DNA of 64,000 nucleotides from Bacillota bacterium (GCA_023410875.1 JAEYPH010000015.1:1-64000); one strand, 5' to 3'. Shown: positions 29,378 to 38,097, counted from the stretch's first letter. Notes: generated from the sequence alone by a model not told the origin. Translations and numbers: made by a program.

Positions 29378-30409
29378 ATGAACCAGACCATCTATGATTA
29401 CGCCGTGGAACAAACCGCTCGCCTGTGCGCCATCGCCAGCCCCACGGGTTATACAGCCGACATCGCCCGCGCCGTGGCAGCCGAACTCACCGCTCTGGGG
29501 TATGAGCCAAAGCTTACCAACAAGGGCGCAGTGGTGTGCTGCCTGGGCGGCGAAGGCGAAGGGCTGTGCCTGTCCGCCCACCTAGACGCTCTGGGCCTGA
29601 TCGTGCGCTCGGTGAAGGCCAACGGTCGCCTGCGCTACGAACCGCTCAACGGCTACAGCCATTTCCACGCCGCCACCGAGAACGTCACCGTGTTCACCCG
29701 CGCCGGGCGGGCATTCACTGGCACCGTGCAGTGCGACAAGCCCTCGGTGCACGTGTGGGGCAGCCCCGACAAGGTGGGCAAGGACGACGGCGGCATGGAG
29801 ATCCTGCTGGACGAAGAGGTGCGCGACGCCTCCGACGTGGCAAAACTCGGCATTCGCGCCGGCGACTTCATCGCCTATGACCCGCGCACGCGGTTGACCG
29901 ACAGCGGCTTTATCAAGAGCCGCCATCTGGACGACAAGGCCGGCAGCGCCTGCCTGCTGGCGCTGGCCCGGTATCTGCGGGAATCCGGCGCTTCGTTGCG
30001 GTGCAAGACCTGGCTGCTGTTCACCGTGTATGAGGAGGTGGGCCACGGCGGCGCCGTGATCCCTGAAGGCATCCGCGACATGGTGGCCGTGGACATGGGC
30101 GCCGTGGGCGACGACCTGGGCTGCGACGAGTTCAAGGTCAGCATCTGCGCAAAGGACTCCACCGGTCCCTATGATTATGACGTGACCAGCGAGCTGATCG
30201 CCGCCGCCGAGCGCATGGGCTGCGATTACGCCGTGGACATCTACCCCCACTACGGCTCCGACGTGGATGTGACGCTGCGCGCGGGCTATGATGTGCGCCA
30301 CGGCCTGATCGGCCCAGGCGTATATGCCAGCCACGGTTATGAGCGCACCCATCGGCGCGCGCTGGAGAATACGATCAAGCTGCTGTGCGGCTACGCAATG
30401 CAACCATGA
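29378..30409 (+). CDS. M42 family metallopeptidase
   Basis: A 343-aa aminopeptidase of the glutamyl-aminopeptidase/deblocking family, a cytoplasmic dinuclear metalloenzyme forming large cages. Metal ligands and catalytic residues are visible: SAHLDALG (His/Asp), SRHLDDKAGS (bridging Asp), YEEVGHGG (catalytic Glu and ligand Glu), VDMGAVG and the late SHGYERTH (His). The start follows GAGGAG. It is probably cotranscribed with the serpin gene, an unusual peptidase and inhibitor-fold pairing. Confidence 0.92.
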   Translation: MNQTIYDYAVEQTARLCAIASPTGYTADIARAVAAELTALGYEPKLTNKGAVVCCLGGEGEGLCLSAHLDALGLIVRSVKANGRLRYEPLNGYSHFHAATENVTVFTRAGRAFTGTVQCDKPSVHVWGSPDKVGKDDGGMEILLDEEVRDASDVAKLGIRAGDFIAYDPRTRLTDSGFIKSRHLDDKAGSACLLALARYLRESGASLRCKTWLLFTVYEEVGHGGAVIPEGIRDMVAVDMGAVGDDLGCDEFKVSICAKDSTGPYDYDVTSELIAAAERMGCDYAVDIYPHYGSDVDVTLRAGYDVRHGLIGPGVYASHGYERTHRRALENTIKLLCGYAMQP

Positions 30410-30572
30410 AAAAGCGCGTAAGGAAAATTCAACTGGATCCTCTCAAGCTTCGGGCTACATGGACCATCAACCCCATAACGCGGGTCAAACCCAGCGCAAA
30501 GGTATACTCCCGCAAGAGCAAACGGGAGACAAGCGAGGAATAAGCATCGGTGATCGACAGGAGGCGAACGAA

Positions 30573-31391
30573 ATGATTCCAGTCATCCCTTTCGCAGGCC
30601 ACGCGGTATCCCGGCTGATCATCGGCGGGAACCCCTTCAGCGGAAATTCCCACGTATCTCCGGAGCTGGACAACGAGATGCAGGACTACTTCACGACCGA
30701 GAACGTGAAGAAGACGCTATTCCGCTGCATGGAGTGCGGCGTCAATACGATGCAGCTGCGCGCGGACAAACACATCATGCGCATCATCCGGGAATTCCGC
30801 CAGGAGGGCGGCCGGATGAACTGGATCGCCCAGACCACGCCCGAGAGCAAGTCCTTCGACGGCAGCATCCACCAGCTGTGCGCTTATGACCCCATCGCGA
30901 TCTATCACCACGGCACAGAGCTGGACGCACTGTTCAAGGATCGGCAATATGACGAAATCCAGCGTCGGCTGGGCGTGATACGCGGCACCGGCAAGCTGGT
31001 CGGGCTGGGCACGCACATGCCCGAGGTCATCGAATACGCGGAACAGCACCGTTGGGACATCGACTTCTACATGGCCAGCGTGCACAACCTGAGCAAGATC
31101 TCCCGGGTCAGCAGCGCGACGACCGGTATCGCCAACCAGGACGAACCCTTTGACGACGAGGACCGCTCACTGATGTATGCGGCCATCCGCTCCACGGACA
31201 AGCCCTGCCTGGCCTTCAAGATCCTGGGAGCCACGCGCAAGTGCCAGTCCCCAGCCACTGTCCGCGCGGCCTTCGCAGAAGCCTTCGCCAACATCAAACC
31301 CACGGACGCAGTCGTCGTGGGCATGTACCCCAAGGCCAGCGACCAGGTCTATCAGAACGCGGCGTTCGTGCGGGAGATTCTGGGGGCCTGA
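30573..31391 (+). CDS. Conserved hypothetical, probable TIM-barrel-like protein
   Basis: A 272-aa soluble protein. I recognise no named family with certainty. Alternating strand and helix segments and residues such as IIGGNPFSG, CGVNTMQLRADKH, PIAIYHHGTELD, VGLGTHMPEVIEYAE and PCLAFKILGATR suggest an aldo/keto-reductase-like or related TIM barrel. HH and H/E residues at strand ends could bind a metal. The ATG follows ACAGGAGGCG. It precedes a PHP phosphoesterase by 54 bases and may be cotranscribed. Longer in-frame extension to 30324 overlaps the peptidase and is rejected. Confidence 0.7.
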   Translation: MIPVIPFAGHAVSRLIIGGNPFSGNSHVSPELDNEMQDYFTTENVKKTLFRCMECGVNTMQLRADKHIMRIIREFRQEGGRMNWIAQTTPESKSFDGSIHQLCAYDPIAIYHHGTELDALFKDRQYDEIQRRLGVIRGTGKLVGLGTHMPEVIEYAEQHRWDIDFYMASVHNLSKISRVSSATTGIANQDEPFDDEDRSLMYAAIRSTDKPCLAFKILGATRKCQSPATVRAAFAEAFANIKPTDAVVVGMYPKASDQVYQNAAFVREILGA

Positions 31392-31445
31392 TCGCCCCCG
31401 TCGCGGGATCGTATGGCACGACAACCCGGCACAGGAGGAAGCCTC

Positions 31446-32303
31446 ATGTACGCGGATCTGCACGTTCACAGCACGTTTTCCGACGGCACCGATACGCCGG
31501 GCGAGCTGCTGCGCCTGGCCGCTGCCCACGGCCTGCGGGTGCTGGCCATTACCGACCATGACAGCGTACAGGGCGTGCGCGCGGCGCTCGCTCTGCCAGT
31601 GGCCGAGCGCTGCGGCGTGGCGCTGCTGAGCGCCATCGAGGTTTCCACGCTACACAACCGCCGCTTCCTGCATGTGCTGGGCTATGGCGTGGACATCGAA
31701 AGCCCCGCGCTGTCCTCCTACCTCACGGAGGTATCCCGCGACAAGACCGAGAATACCCGCATCAATTTCGAGAACGCCTGCAGCGCCGGCGCGTTTGCCT
31801 ACCGCTGGGAGCGGGTGCTTGCGCTCAACCCCGGCCAAAGCCGCCTCACCGGCGTGCATGTGGTGGCCGCCATGAGGCAGGACGGAGTGCTCCCCCAATC
31901 CCTGACCTATCGGGAGCTGTTTTGGGAGTATTTCCGCCCAGAGGGAGCGTCGTTCATCCAGACCGAGAAAGCCACCGGATATGACGCCGTGGACATCATC
32001 AAAAAGAGCGGTGGCGTGCCGGTGATCGCTCACCCCAAGCTCGTGGAAAACGACGCCGTGGTGCTGGACCTCATTCGATACGGCGCCCAGGGCATCGAGG
32101 TGTATTACCCGCTGCACACGCACCAGGAGACGCAGAAGTATCTGCAGATGGCCCGGGACATGGGCGTGATAGTGACCGGAGGCTCCGATTGGCACGGCGG
32201 CAACAGCAACCCGGACGTGACCGCCATCGGTTGCGCCGGCCTGCCGAGCGGCGATTTTCCCATTTTTCAGCGCGTACAACCGCTGTGGCCTGCCGGCAAA
32301 TGA
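31446..32303 (+). CDS. PHP domain phosphoesterase
   Basis: A 285-aa metal-dependent phosphoesterase of the PHP family (YciV/RnaAM-like 5'-nucleotidase or 5'-3' exonuclease group). The four motif pattern is present: HVHSTFSDGT (metal His pair), ITDHDSVQG, AIEVST, then VIAHPKL and the final GSDWHGG. The intervening helical insertion (about 75-170) is normal for the TrpH-like subgroup. AGGAGG lies upstream of the ATG. It may act on short RNA or nucleotide 3',5'-bisphosphates. Confidence 0.88.
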   Translation: MYADLHVHSTFSDGTDTPGELLRLAAAHGLRVLAITDHDSVQGVRAALALPVAERCGVALLSAIEVSTLHNRRFLHVLGYGVDIESPALSSYLTEVSRDKTENTRINFENACSAGAFAYRWERVLALNPGQSRLTGVHVVAAMRQDGVLPQSLTYRELFWEYFRPEGASFIQTEKATGYDAVDIIKKSGGVPVIAHPKLVENDAVVLDLIRYGAQGIEVYYPLHTHQETQKYLQMARDMGVIVTGGSDWHGGNSNPDVTAIGCAGLPSGDFPIFQRVQPLWPAGK

Positions 32304-32317
32304 TGATGTTTTATATC

Positions 32318-32347
32318 TTGACGAATGAAGTCACAATGGGGTATAAT
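32318..32347 (+). promoter_or_regulatory. Promoter of rpmE
   Basis: TTGACG (32318-32323), 18-bp spacer, TATAAT (32342-32347); leader of about 68 bases. Confidence 0.7.
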
Positions 32348-32421
32348 GACATTCGCGTTTCTGATGGAAACCATCCGGCAGCGATGCCGATTTATTCGCA
32401 GTTGCAAGGCAGGTGAAAAAC

Positions 32422-32619
32422 ATGAAAAAGGGCATTCATCCCAACTACCGTGAGTGCACAGTCATCTGTGCTTGCGGCGAGAAGTTCACGACGCTTTCGA
32501 CCGAGAAGGAAATGAAGGTGGAAATCTGTTCGCAGTGCCACCCATTCTTTACCGGCAAGCAGAAGCTCATAGACAGCGGCGGCCGCGTGGACCGCTTCAA
32601 GAAGCGCTACGGGCTGTAG
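32422..32619 (+). CDS. rpmE: 50S ribosomal protein L31 (zinc type)
   Basis: A 65-aa L31 with the zinc-binding cysteines of the C+ form: CACGEKF near 16-22 and CSQCHPFF near 36-43, then the conserved tail GGRVDRFKKRYGL. It resembles Bacillus RpmE throughout. The ATG at 32422 follows AGGTG. It heads the conserved Firmicutes order rpmE-yqhQ-prmC-prfA, although a terminator follows it directly. Confidence 0.97.
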   Translation: MKKGIHPNYRECTVICACGEKFTTLSTEKEMKVEICSQCHPFFTGKQKLIDSGGRVDRFKKRYGL

Positions 32620-32632
32620 AACATGCATTGAG

Positions 32633-32668
32633 GAACGCAGGACGGTTAATGCCGTTCTGCGTTCTTTT
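32633..32668 (+). terminator. Terminator of rpmE
   Basis: GAACGCAG and CTGCGTTC outer arms with one internal mismatch and a T4 run. It separates rpmE from yqhQ. Confidence 0.7.
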
Positions 32669-32782
32669 CATTCCTTTATTGGTTCTCACTGGGTTTTATG
32701 GTACGCTAACAGAAACCCTGCCGGTGAAACCGGTGGGCGTTGCCCCGCTCAGCCATCGGCACGCGGGGCGAAAGGAAAACCA

Positions 32783-33811
32783 ATGGGCAAAATCAGCAAA
32801 ATCGGCGGTCAGGCGGTGCTGGAGGGCGTTATGATGCGCAGCCCCGAGCGCATGGCCATTGCCGTGCGCAACGCTTCGGGCATCGCTGTGCGCACCAAGG
32901 AATTGCTCAAGGGCAAGCGACCGTGGTATCGCAGGACGCCTCTGGTGCGCGGTGTGTGCAGCTTTGTGGACATGCTCGTGGACGGCATGGCCTGCCTGAA
33001 CACTTCTGCCGAGATGATGGGCATAGAGGAGGAACCGGGCAAGTTCGAAAAGTGGCTCAGCCGCAAGACCGGCAAAAGCGCCATGGACATCGCCACCGGT
33101 GTGGCGCTGGTGCTGGGCATCGTGCTGGCGGTGGGGCTTTTTATGCTTCTGCCGCAGTTTCTCACGGGTCTGCTGACCCACGGCGTGGGCAACTCCTTCG
33201 CCAAGAACCTCATAGAGGGCGCCGTGCGCATGGCGCTGTTCATCGGCTATCTGCTGGCCGTGTCGCTGATGCCGGACATCAAGCGCTTCTTCGCCTATCA
33301 CGGCGCGGAGCACAAGGTCGTCAACTGCTATGAGCACGGCCTGGAACTGACCGTGGACAACGCCCAGAAGCAGACCACCCGCCATCCCCGCTGCGGCACC
33401 AGCTTTTTGCTGGTCGTCATGGTCATAAGCGTGCTGGTGTTCTCGCTGACCGGTTGGCACGGCGCCGCCTGGCTGCGCATGCTGATACGCCTGGCGCTGC
33501 TGCCGGTGGTGGCTGCCGTGAGCTTTGAAACGCTGATGCTGCTGGCCAAGTGGAACAACTGGTTCGTGCGGGCCTTGCGCGCGCCTGGTATGTGGCTGCA
33601 GGCGCTGACGACACGGGAGCCCGACGACGGCATGGTGGAAGTCGCCATCGCCGCCTTCGCCGCATGCCTGAGCGACGAGGAGCGCGCCCAGGTGATGCCC
33701 CCCAGCGCCCACGTGAGCGAAGGCGAGCCGGTGGACATCGGCGAACCGGCACAGGAGAGCATCCCCTGCCCGGTGGAGCCCGCTCAGCAGGAAAGCGCAG
33801 CCGAGCTTTGA
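32783..33811 (+). CDS. yqhQ: DUF1385 membrane protein YqhQ
   Basis: A 342-aa membrane protein of the DUF1385 family. Signatures: GGQAVLEGVMMRSPERMAIAVR at the N-terminus, LVRGVCSFVDMLVDGM, the AYHGAEHKVVNCYEHG motif (His/Glu-rich), and RHPRCGTSFLLVVMVISVL. Four or so hydrophobic segments are present. Its function is unknown, but it is linked to prmC/prfA in most clostridial genomes. The last 60 residues are a Pro/Glu-rich tail. The stop overlaps the proposed TTG start of prmC. Confidence 0.9.
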   Translation: MGKISKIGGQAVLEGVMMRSPERMAIAVRNASGIAVRTKELLKGKRPWYRRTPLVRGVCSFVDMLVDGMACLNTSAEMMGIEEEPGKFEKWLSRKTGKSAMDIATGVALVLGIVLAVGLFMLLPQFLTGLLTHGVGNSFAKNLIEGAVRMALFIGYLLAVSLMPDIKRFFAYHGAEHKVVNCYEHGLELTVDNAQKQTTRHPRCGTSFLLVVMVISVLVFSLTGWHGAAWLRMLIRLALLPVVAAVSFETLMLLAKWNNWFVRALRAPGMWLQALTTREPDDGMVEVAIAAFAACLSDEERAQVMPPSAHVSEGEPVDIGEPAQESIPCPVEPAQQESAAEL

Positions 33812-34674
33812 CCGCCCGGGCAGCCATGGCCGCAGCGCAGGCCGCCCTGCGCGCCGCCGGCCTCACCGACCCCCGCGCCGCCCGGCTGCTGCTGGAGCAC
33901 GCGCTGGGCATGCAAGGCGCGGCGCTACTGGCCGCGCTGGACGCTCCCCTCTCACCCGCCGCCCAGGCCGCCTTTGAGGGCGCCGTAGCCCGTGCCGCGG
34001 CCAGCGAGCCTCTGCAGTATGTGCTGGGCAGTTGGGATTTCTATGGCCGGCCCTTCCGCTGCGACCGGCGGGCGCTGATCCCCCGGGCGGATACCGAAAC
34101 CCTGGCTCAGGCCGCACTGGAGGCGATGAAACCACCAGGCAATGCGCAAGCGCATTGTCTGGATGTTGGTTGTGGTACAGGCTGCGTGGGCATTACATTG
34201 AAGCTGGAATGCCCGGCGGCCGAGGTCACCTTGTGCGACATCAGCGCCGAAGCTCTGGCGCTGGCCGCCGAGAACGCGGCGCTGCTGGGGGCCGACGTGG
34301 CGCTGGTGCAAGCAGACCTGCGGGCAAGCCTGCCCGGCGGGCCCTATGACGTCATCGTGAGCAACCCGCCCTACATCAACGCCGCCGACATGGCGGCATT
34401 GCCGGCGCAGGTAGCGGCCCACGAGCCCCATCTGGCGCTGTATGGCGGCCCCGACGGGCTGGATCTGGTGCGTGCGCTGGCCGCCCATGCGCCCAACGCC
34501 CTGCGCCCCGGCGGGGCCATCTTCATCGAAATCGGATACGACCAATCCGCCGCCGCCCAAACCATCCTGCGCGCGGCGCTGGGCAATGCCCGCGCCATAC
34601 GCGATCTGTGCGGTGTGGAGCGCGTCGTGACTGCCAGGAAAGAGGACAACCATGCTGGAACAAAAGCTCAATGA
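33808..34674 (+). CDS. prmC: Release factor N5-glutamine methyltransferase
   Basis: A 288-aa SAM-dependent enzyme that methylates the Gln of the GGQ motif of RF1 and RF2. Seen: a helical N-domain, SAM motif CLDVGCGTGCVGI, and catalytic SNPPYIN that binds the glutamine. The start is proposed as TTG at 33808, overlapping the yqhQ stop (TTGA) with AGGAAAG upstream; ATG 33826 would trim a conserved helix. It overlaps prfA, its own substrate's gene, by 23 bases. Confidence 0.93.
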   Translation: MTARAAMAAAQAALRAAGLTDPRAARLLLEHALGMQGAALLAALDAPLSPAAQAAFEGAVARAAASEPLQYVLGSWDFYGRPFRCDRRALIPRADTETLAQAALEAMKPPGNAQAHCLDVGCGTGCVGITLKLECPAAEVTLCDISAEALALAAENAALLGADVALVQADLRASLPGGPYDVIVSNPPYINAADMAALPAQVAAHEPHLALYGGPDGLDLVRALAAHAPNALRPGGAIFIEIGYDQSAAAQTILRAALGNARAIRDLCGVERVVTARKEDNHAGTKAQ

Positions 34675-35722
34675 AAAGCGCGCCCGCTATGAGGAGCTCA
34701 ACCTGTGGCTGAGCCAGCCTGAGGCCATGCGCGATCAGAACGTCTGGCGCGCCGCCCTCAAGGAGCAGGCCGAGCTGGAAGGGCTCATGGCCGCCGCCGA
34801 CGCCTGGCGCAAGGCCGCCGAGGAGCTTGCCCACGCTCGGGAATGGAGCCAGGGCGACGACGAGGAGCTGCGCGCACTGGCCCAGGAGGAGTTGCCCGAT
34901 CTGGAGCAGCGCGCCCAAAACGGTGAGGAGCAGCTGCGCCTGATGCTGGCCCCCCGGGACCCCAACGACGACAAGAACGTCGTCATGGAGCTCCGCGCGG
35001 GCACTGGAGGCGAGGAGGCGGCGTTGTTCGCCATGGACCTGCTGCGCATGTATACAGCCTATGGCAGCAACCGCGGCTGGCGCTGCGAGCTGGCCGACCT
35101 TTCGGAAACCGAGCTGGGCGGCTGCAAGGAAGCCACGCTGATGATCACCGGCCAGGGGGCGTTCTCCCGGCTCAAGTTCGAAAGCGGCGCCCACCGGGTG
35201 CAGCGCATCCCCGACACCGAGAGCGGCGGGCGCATTCACACATCGGCGGCCACGGTGGCCGTGCTGCCCGAAGCCGAGGATGTGGAGCTGGAGATCAGCC
35301 CCACCGACCTGCGCATCGATGTGTACCGCGCCTCCGGCGCCGGCGGCCAGCACGTCAACAAGACCGAGTCCGCCGTGCGCATCGTCCACATCCCCACGGG
35401 CACGATTGTGACCTGCCAGGATGAAAAGAGCCAGATCAAGAACCGTGAAAAGGCCATGCGCATCCTGCGCAGCCGCGTGCTGGACAAAATCGAGAGCGAC
35501 CGCAACGCCCAGTACAGCGCCAACCGCCGCACGCAGATCGGCTCCGGCGACCGCTCCGAGCGCATCCGCACCTACAACTTCCCCCAGAACCGCGTGACCG
35601 ACCACCGCATCGGCTACACGATGTATCAGCTTCAGGCCTTTTTGACCGGCGATATGGACGAGATGCTGGATGCTCTGTCCATCGCCGACCGCACGGAGCG
35701 CATGAAGCAAGAGGAAGCATAG
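34652..35722 (+). CDS. prfA: Peptide chain release factor 1
   Basis: A 356-aa RF1 that ends translation at UAA and UAG. The GGQ motif sits in SGAGGQHVNKTESAVR. The stop-codon recognition tripeptide lies in HRVQRIPDTESGGRIHTSAA and reads PDT, a variant of the PxT signature (PAT, PVT and PET are the commoner forms). The helical N-domain and the IKNREKAMRILRSR region are normal. AGAGGA precedes the ATG, which lies inside the prmC coding end. A terminator follows. Confidence 0.97.
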   Translation: MLEQKLNEKRARYEELNLWLSQPEAMRDQNVWRAALKEQAELEGLMAAADAWRKAAEELAHAREWSQGDDEELRALAQEELPDLEQRAQNGEEQLRLMLAPRDPNDDKNVVMELRAGTGGEEAALFAMDLLRMYTAYGSNRGWRCELADLSETELGGCKEATLMITGQGAFSRLKFESGAHRVQRIPDTESGGRIHTSAATVAVLPEAEDVELEISPTDLRIDVYRASGAGGQHVNKTESAVRIVHIPTGTIVTCQDEKSQIKNREKAMRILRSRVLDKIESDRNAQYSANRRTQIGSGDRSERIRTYNFPQNRVTDHRIGYTMYQLQAFLTGDMDEMLDALSIADRTERMKQEEA

Positions 35723-35761
35723 TAACAGGATATCTCCGCAGACAACCGGGCTCTTTGCCTC

Positions 35762-35790
35762 CGCCGACGCAATCGCGTCGGCGCTTTTTT
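35762..35790 (+). terminator. Terminator of the yqhQ-prmC-prfA operon
   Basis: GCCGACGC-aatc-GCGTCGGC stem followed by T6. Confidence 0.85.
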
Positions 35791-35887
35791 GCTGTTTATC
35801 TGGATATCCGGCGGGATAGCTGGAAATGCACCGTCCACCCGCCCAAAACATAGAGTGTGGTACCAGAATAAAAGGAGGCTCCTTCTC

Positions 35888-36808
35888 ATGGAAGCCAAAA
35901 AGTATATCATCTATCGGCCCGACGAGTCGGACCTGACTTGCTGCGTCTATGTCAGGTGCGATTGGCAGCGCTATTGCCGCAAGCACAAGAGCGACGCCTG
36001 CTATAAGGAGAATGACAAAGAAAAGCACTGCGATGAAAAAAAGCATTGGCACACCCCTTGCGAGGAAGAGCGCGAATGGGATGACCGCTGCGAAAAGGAA
36101 GACAAGTGTCACGATTGCCGCGACGAAGAACACAAGCGGCACGACCGCTGCGAAAAGGAAGACAAGCGGCACGACCGCTGTGAAAAGGAAGACAAGCGGC
36201 ACGACCACTGCGAGGAGGACTGCAAGAAACCCTGGGAACGGGAAGAGGAACAGCGCCAGCCGGAACCCGGCAGGCGTCACGCCAAACGCAGCAAGAAGGA
36301 CTGGCAAGAGCCCTATGACAGCGAGGAAGACGGCCAGGAGCAGCCCGAATACCACGACCCCCAGGACTCTCGCGAGGAGGACATGCAACCATACTACCCC
36401 CGCAAGGATGGCTACAGAGCCTGGAAACCCGATTGCCCCAAGGGTGAGCAGACCCATGTGCACGAATTTCTGGGCAGCGCCAAGCTGGCCGAGGAGCACT
36501 GCGACTGCCACAACCACAGATTCGCCGGCGTTTCCGGTGAAGAAATCCCAATCCCCGGTGGGCACGTCCACCGCCTCATCGCCCATACGGACTTTTTCGA
36601 CCATTTCCATGATATCTGCCAATTGACCGGGCCGGCCATCTATGTGGATGACAAGGATGCCCGCTGCAAAGACCATCCGGATGAGCACAAGAAGCCGTAT
36701 AAGGAAAGAAAACACGTTCACTTCGTCGAGGGGTGGACCAGCTTTGTGGACGGCCACAAGCATGAGTTCCAGGCCGCCACTCTCATCGAGTCGCCGCTGC
36801 TCCCCTAG
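35888..36808 (+). CDS. YmaF-family protein with Cys/His/charged repeat domain
   Basis: A 306-aa protein with two parts. Residues 188-295 are YmaF-like: THVHEFLGSAKLAEEH, HNHRFAGVSGEEIPIPGGHVHRL and KHVHFVEGWT...KHEF, with paired HxH motifs. The N-terminal 180 residues are extraordinarily charged and hold about 15 Cys and many His, including four decapeptide repeats (RCEKEDKRHD type, residues 67-106). No signal or membrane segment is seen. A spore-coat or metal-binding role is plausible but unproven. AAAGGAGG precedes the ATG at 35888. Confidence 0.75.
   Translation: MEAKKYIIYRPDESDLTCCVYVRCDWQRYCRKHKSDACYKENDKEKHCDEKKHWHTPCEEEREWDDRCEKEDKCHDCRDEEHKRHDRCEKEDKRHDRCEKEDKRHDHCEEDCKKPWEREEEQRQPEPGRRHAKRSKKDWQEPYDSEEDGQEQPEYHDPQDSREEDMQPYYPRKDGYRAWKPDCPKGEQTHVHEFLGSAKLAEEHCDCHNHRFAGVSGEEIPIPGGHVHRLIAHTDFFDHFHDICQLTGPAIYVDDKDARCKDHPDEHKKPYKERKHVHFVEGWTSFVDGHKHEFQAATLIESPLLP
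36086..36205 (+). repeat. 30-bp in-frame tandem repeat, four copies
   Basis: Encodes four successive decapeptides of the RCEKEDKRHD type. The third and fourth differ at few bases, so the array arose by recent duplication. Confidence 0.75.
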
Positions 36809-36854
36809 AGTGCGCACAGCAAACGACCGCTGAGACACCAACCTCGTTTTGCCT

Positions 36855-36922
36855 TTTGCCGGCGACGTTACGGCGTCGCCGGCGATGAAATCGGCTTGTC
36901 ATGGCTGCTGTTTGTCTTCCAC
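36855..36922 (+). repeat. Dispersed repeat family C, hairpin copy
   Basis: Begins with the stem GCCGGCGACG-ttac-GGCGTCGCCGGC, then GGCTTGTCATGGCTGCTGTTT. It resembles the copies at 38219-38268 and 61764-61845. The hairpin may also end the YmaF transcript. Confidence 0.45.
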
Positions 36923-37108
36923 GGGCAAAAGCCTCAGCAGCCTGAAGATCCCTTTGCACACCCGTTTCCCTTTGCTTTTCCCGCTCGCCATCGCCTGCCA
37001 CGCCCGCACGACCTCCCTCGGCGCGTCGGGTTGCAACGACAGCGAACGGCCATCCCAATGGAAGTACTGCTCGTTCTCGGGCTGGAGCAGCACGCTCTGG
37101 CGTTTCAT
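36899..37108 (-). CDS. Small orphan protein
   Basis: A 69-aa basic protein, unrecognised. It starts MKRQSVLLQPENEQYFHWDG and ends in a basic stretch (ASGKSKGKRVCKGIFRLLRL). Support comes from a strong AAGGAGAG site eight bases before the ATG, and from absence of any better ORF on either strand in the gap between the YmaF and ZIP genes. The stop region overlaps a family C repeat. No signal peptide is visible. Confidence 0.5.
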   Translation of the reverse strand: MKRQSVLLQPENEQYFHWDGRSLSLQPDAPREVVRAWQAMASGKSKGKRVCKGIFRLLRLLPVEDKQQP

Positions 37109-37351
37109 CCGATCGCTCTCCTTTCCGACCGCCCCGCGCCTTGGCCGACGATGGGAACAGTTGTTCTGCTGCCAGAATATCACAGCGGGAACAAGGAGTC
37201 CAGCGTCGTGCATTCCATTTCCGGCACAACGATCGCCTCATGCTTTTTTACTATTCATCTATATTCCACCATTGTCAAAAATAGGATATACAGACGGTCG
37301 CAAATCAAAGGCTTTGCGGGCGCCAATCGTTGTGGACGGGCGGCGGTGGGA

Positions 37352-38059
37352 TTGAACGAGATTTTCGCGGTGCTCATGGCCACGCTGAGCGGTATGGTGG
37401 GCACGGGGCTGGGCGGGCTTGCCGGGTGCTTCGGGCGCAACATCGCCGGCCGGCTGTCGGCTGTGCTGGGCTTTACCTCAGGGCTCATGACGGCGGTGGT
37501 GTGCTTTGGGTTGCTGCCGGAATCCGTGGCTCTGGCCAGCCTTCCGGTGGCGCTGGTGGGCTTCGCTGTGGGCGCGTTGGCGGTGGCGCTGTTTGCCCGG
37601 CTGGTGCCCGGCGAGCCCGGCGACCTGGAGCACACGGGATATCTTGTGCTGCTGGCCATCGCGCTGCACAACCTGCCCGAGGGGTTGGCCATCGGCAGCG
37701 GCTGGGCCGTGATGCCCGCGCTGGGCATCAAGCTGGCGTTGGTCATCGGCGCCCACGACTTTCCCGAGGGCATGGCCATCACCGCTCCACTTTCGCAGGC
37801 CGGCGGCCAGCGCCCGTTGCGGGCCACACTGTGGGCGCTGCTCACCGGTGTGCCCACGGGCTTTGGTGCGCTGATCGGCTTCTGGCTGGGCAGTGTGTCG
37901 CCGGATTCGGTGGCTCTGTGCTTGGGCTTCGCCGCCGGCGCCATGGCCTATGTCACCTTTGCGGAGATGCTGCCCCGCATGCATGAAGCCTCCGGCGGAC
38001 ACAAGGTGCTCTGGCAGTTGTTGGGCCTGGCCGCGGGAATGGCTGTCAGCATGATATAA
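37352..38059 (+). CDS. ZIP family divalent metal transporter
   Basis: About 235 aa with seven or eight hydrophobic helices. The two metal-pathway motifs of ZIP/GufA proteins are clear: HNLPEGLAIG in helix 4 and AHDFPEGMAI in helix 5, predicting uptake of zinc, iron or manganese. The start is uncertain: TTG 37352 gives the N-terminus (M)NEIFAVLMATLSG typical of the group; GTG 37346 is in frame six bases earlier. The long upstream in-frame extension lies over repeat DNA and is rejected. Confidence 0.88.
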   Translation: MNEIFAVLMATLSGMVGTGLGGLAGCFGRNIAGRLSAVLGFTSGLMTAVVCFGLLPESVALASLPVALVGFAVGALAVALFARLVPGEPGDLEHTGYLVLLAIALHNLPEGLAIGSGWAVMPALGIKLALVIGAHDFPEGMAITAPLSQAGGQRPLRATLWALLTGVPTGFGALIGFWLGSVSPDSVALCLGFAAGAMAYVTFAEMLPRMHEASGGHKVLWQLLGLAAGMAVSMI

Positions 38060-38097
38060 GGATTCATGTAGCATTGCATGTTCAGCGTCATAAAGAA

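Noticed and set aside
34523..36841. 772-codon minus-strand ORF across prfA and the YmaF gene
   Set aside because: Spans two real plus-strand genes and their terminator; its hydrophobic Val/Leu-rich part is the complement of the charged repeat region.
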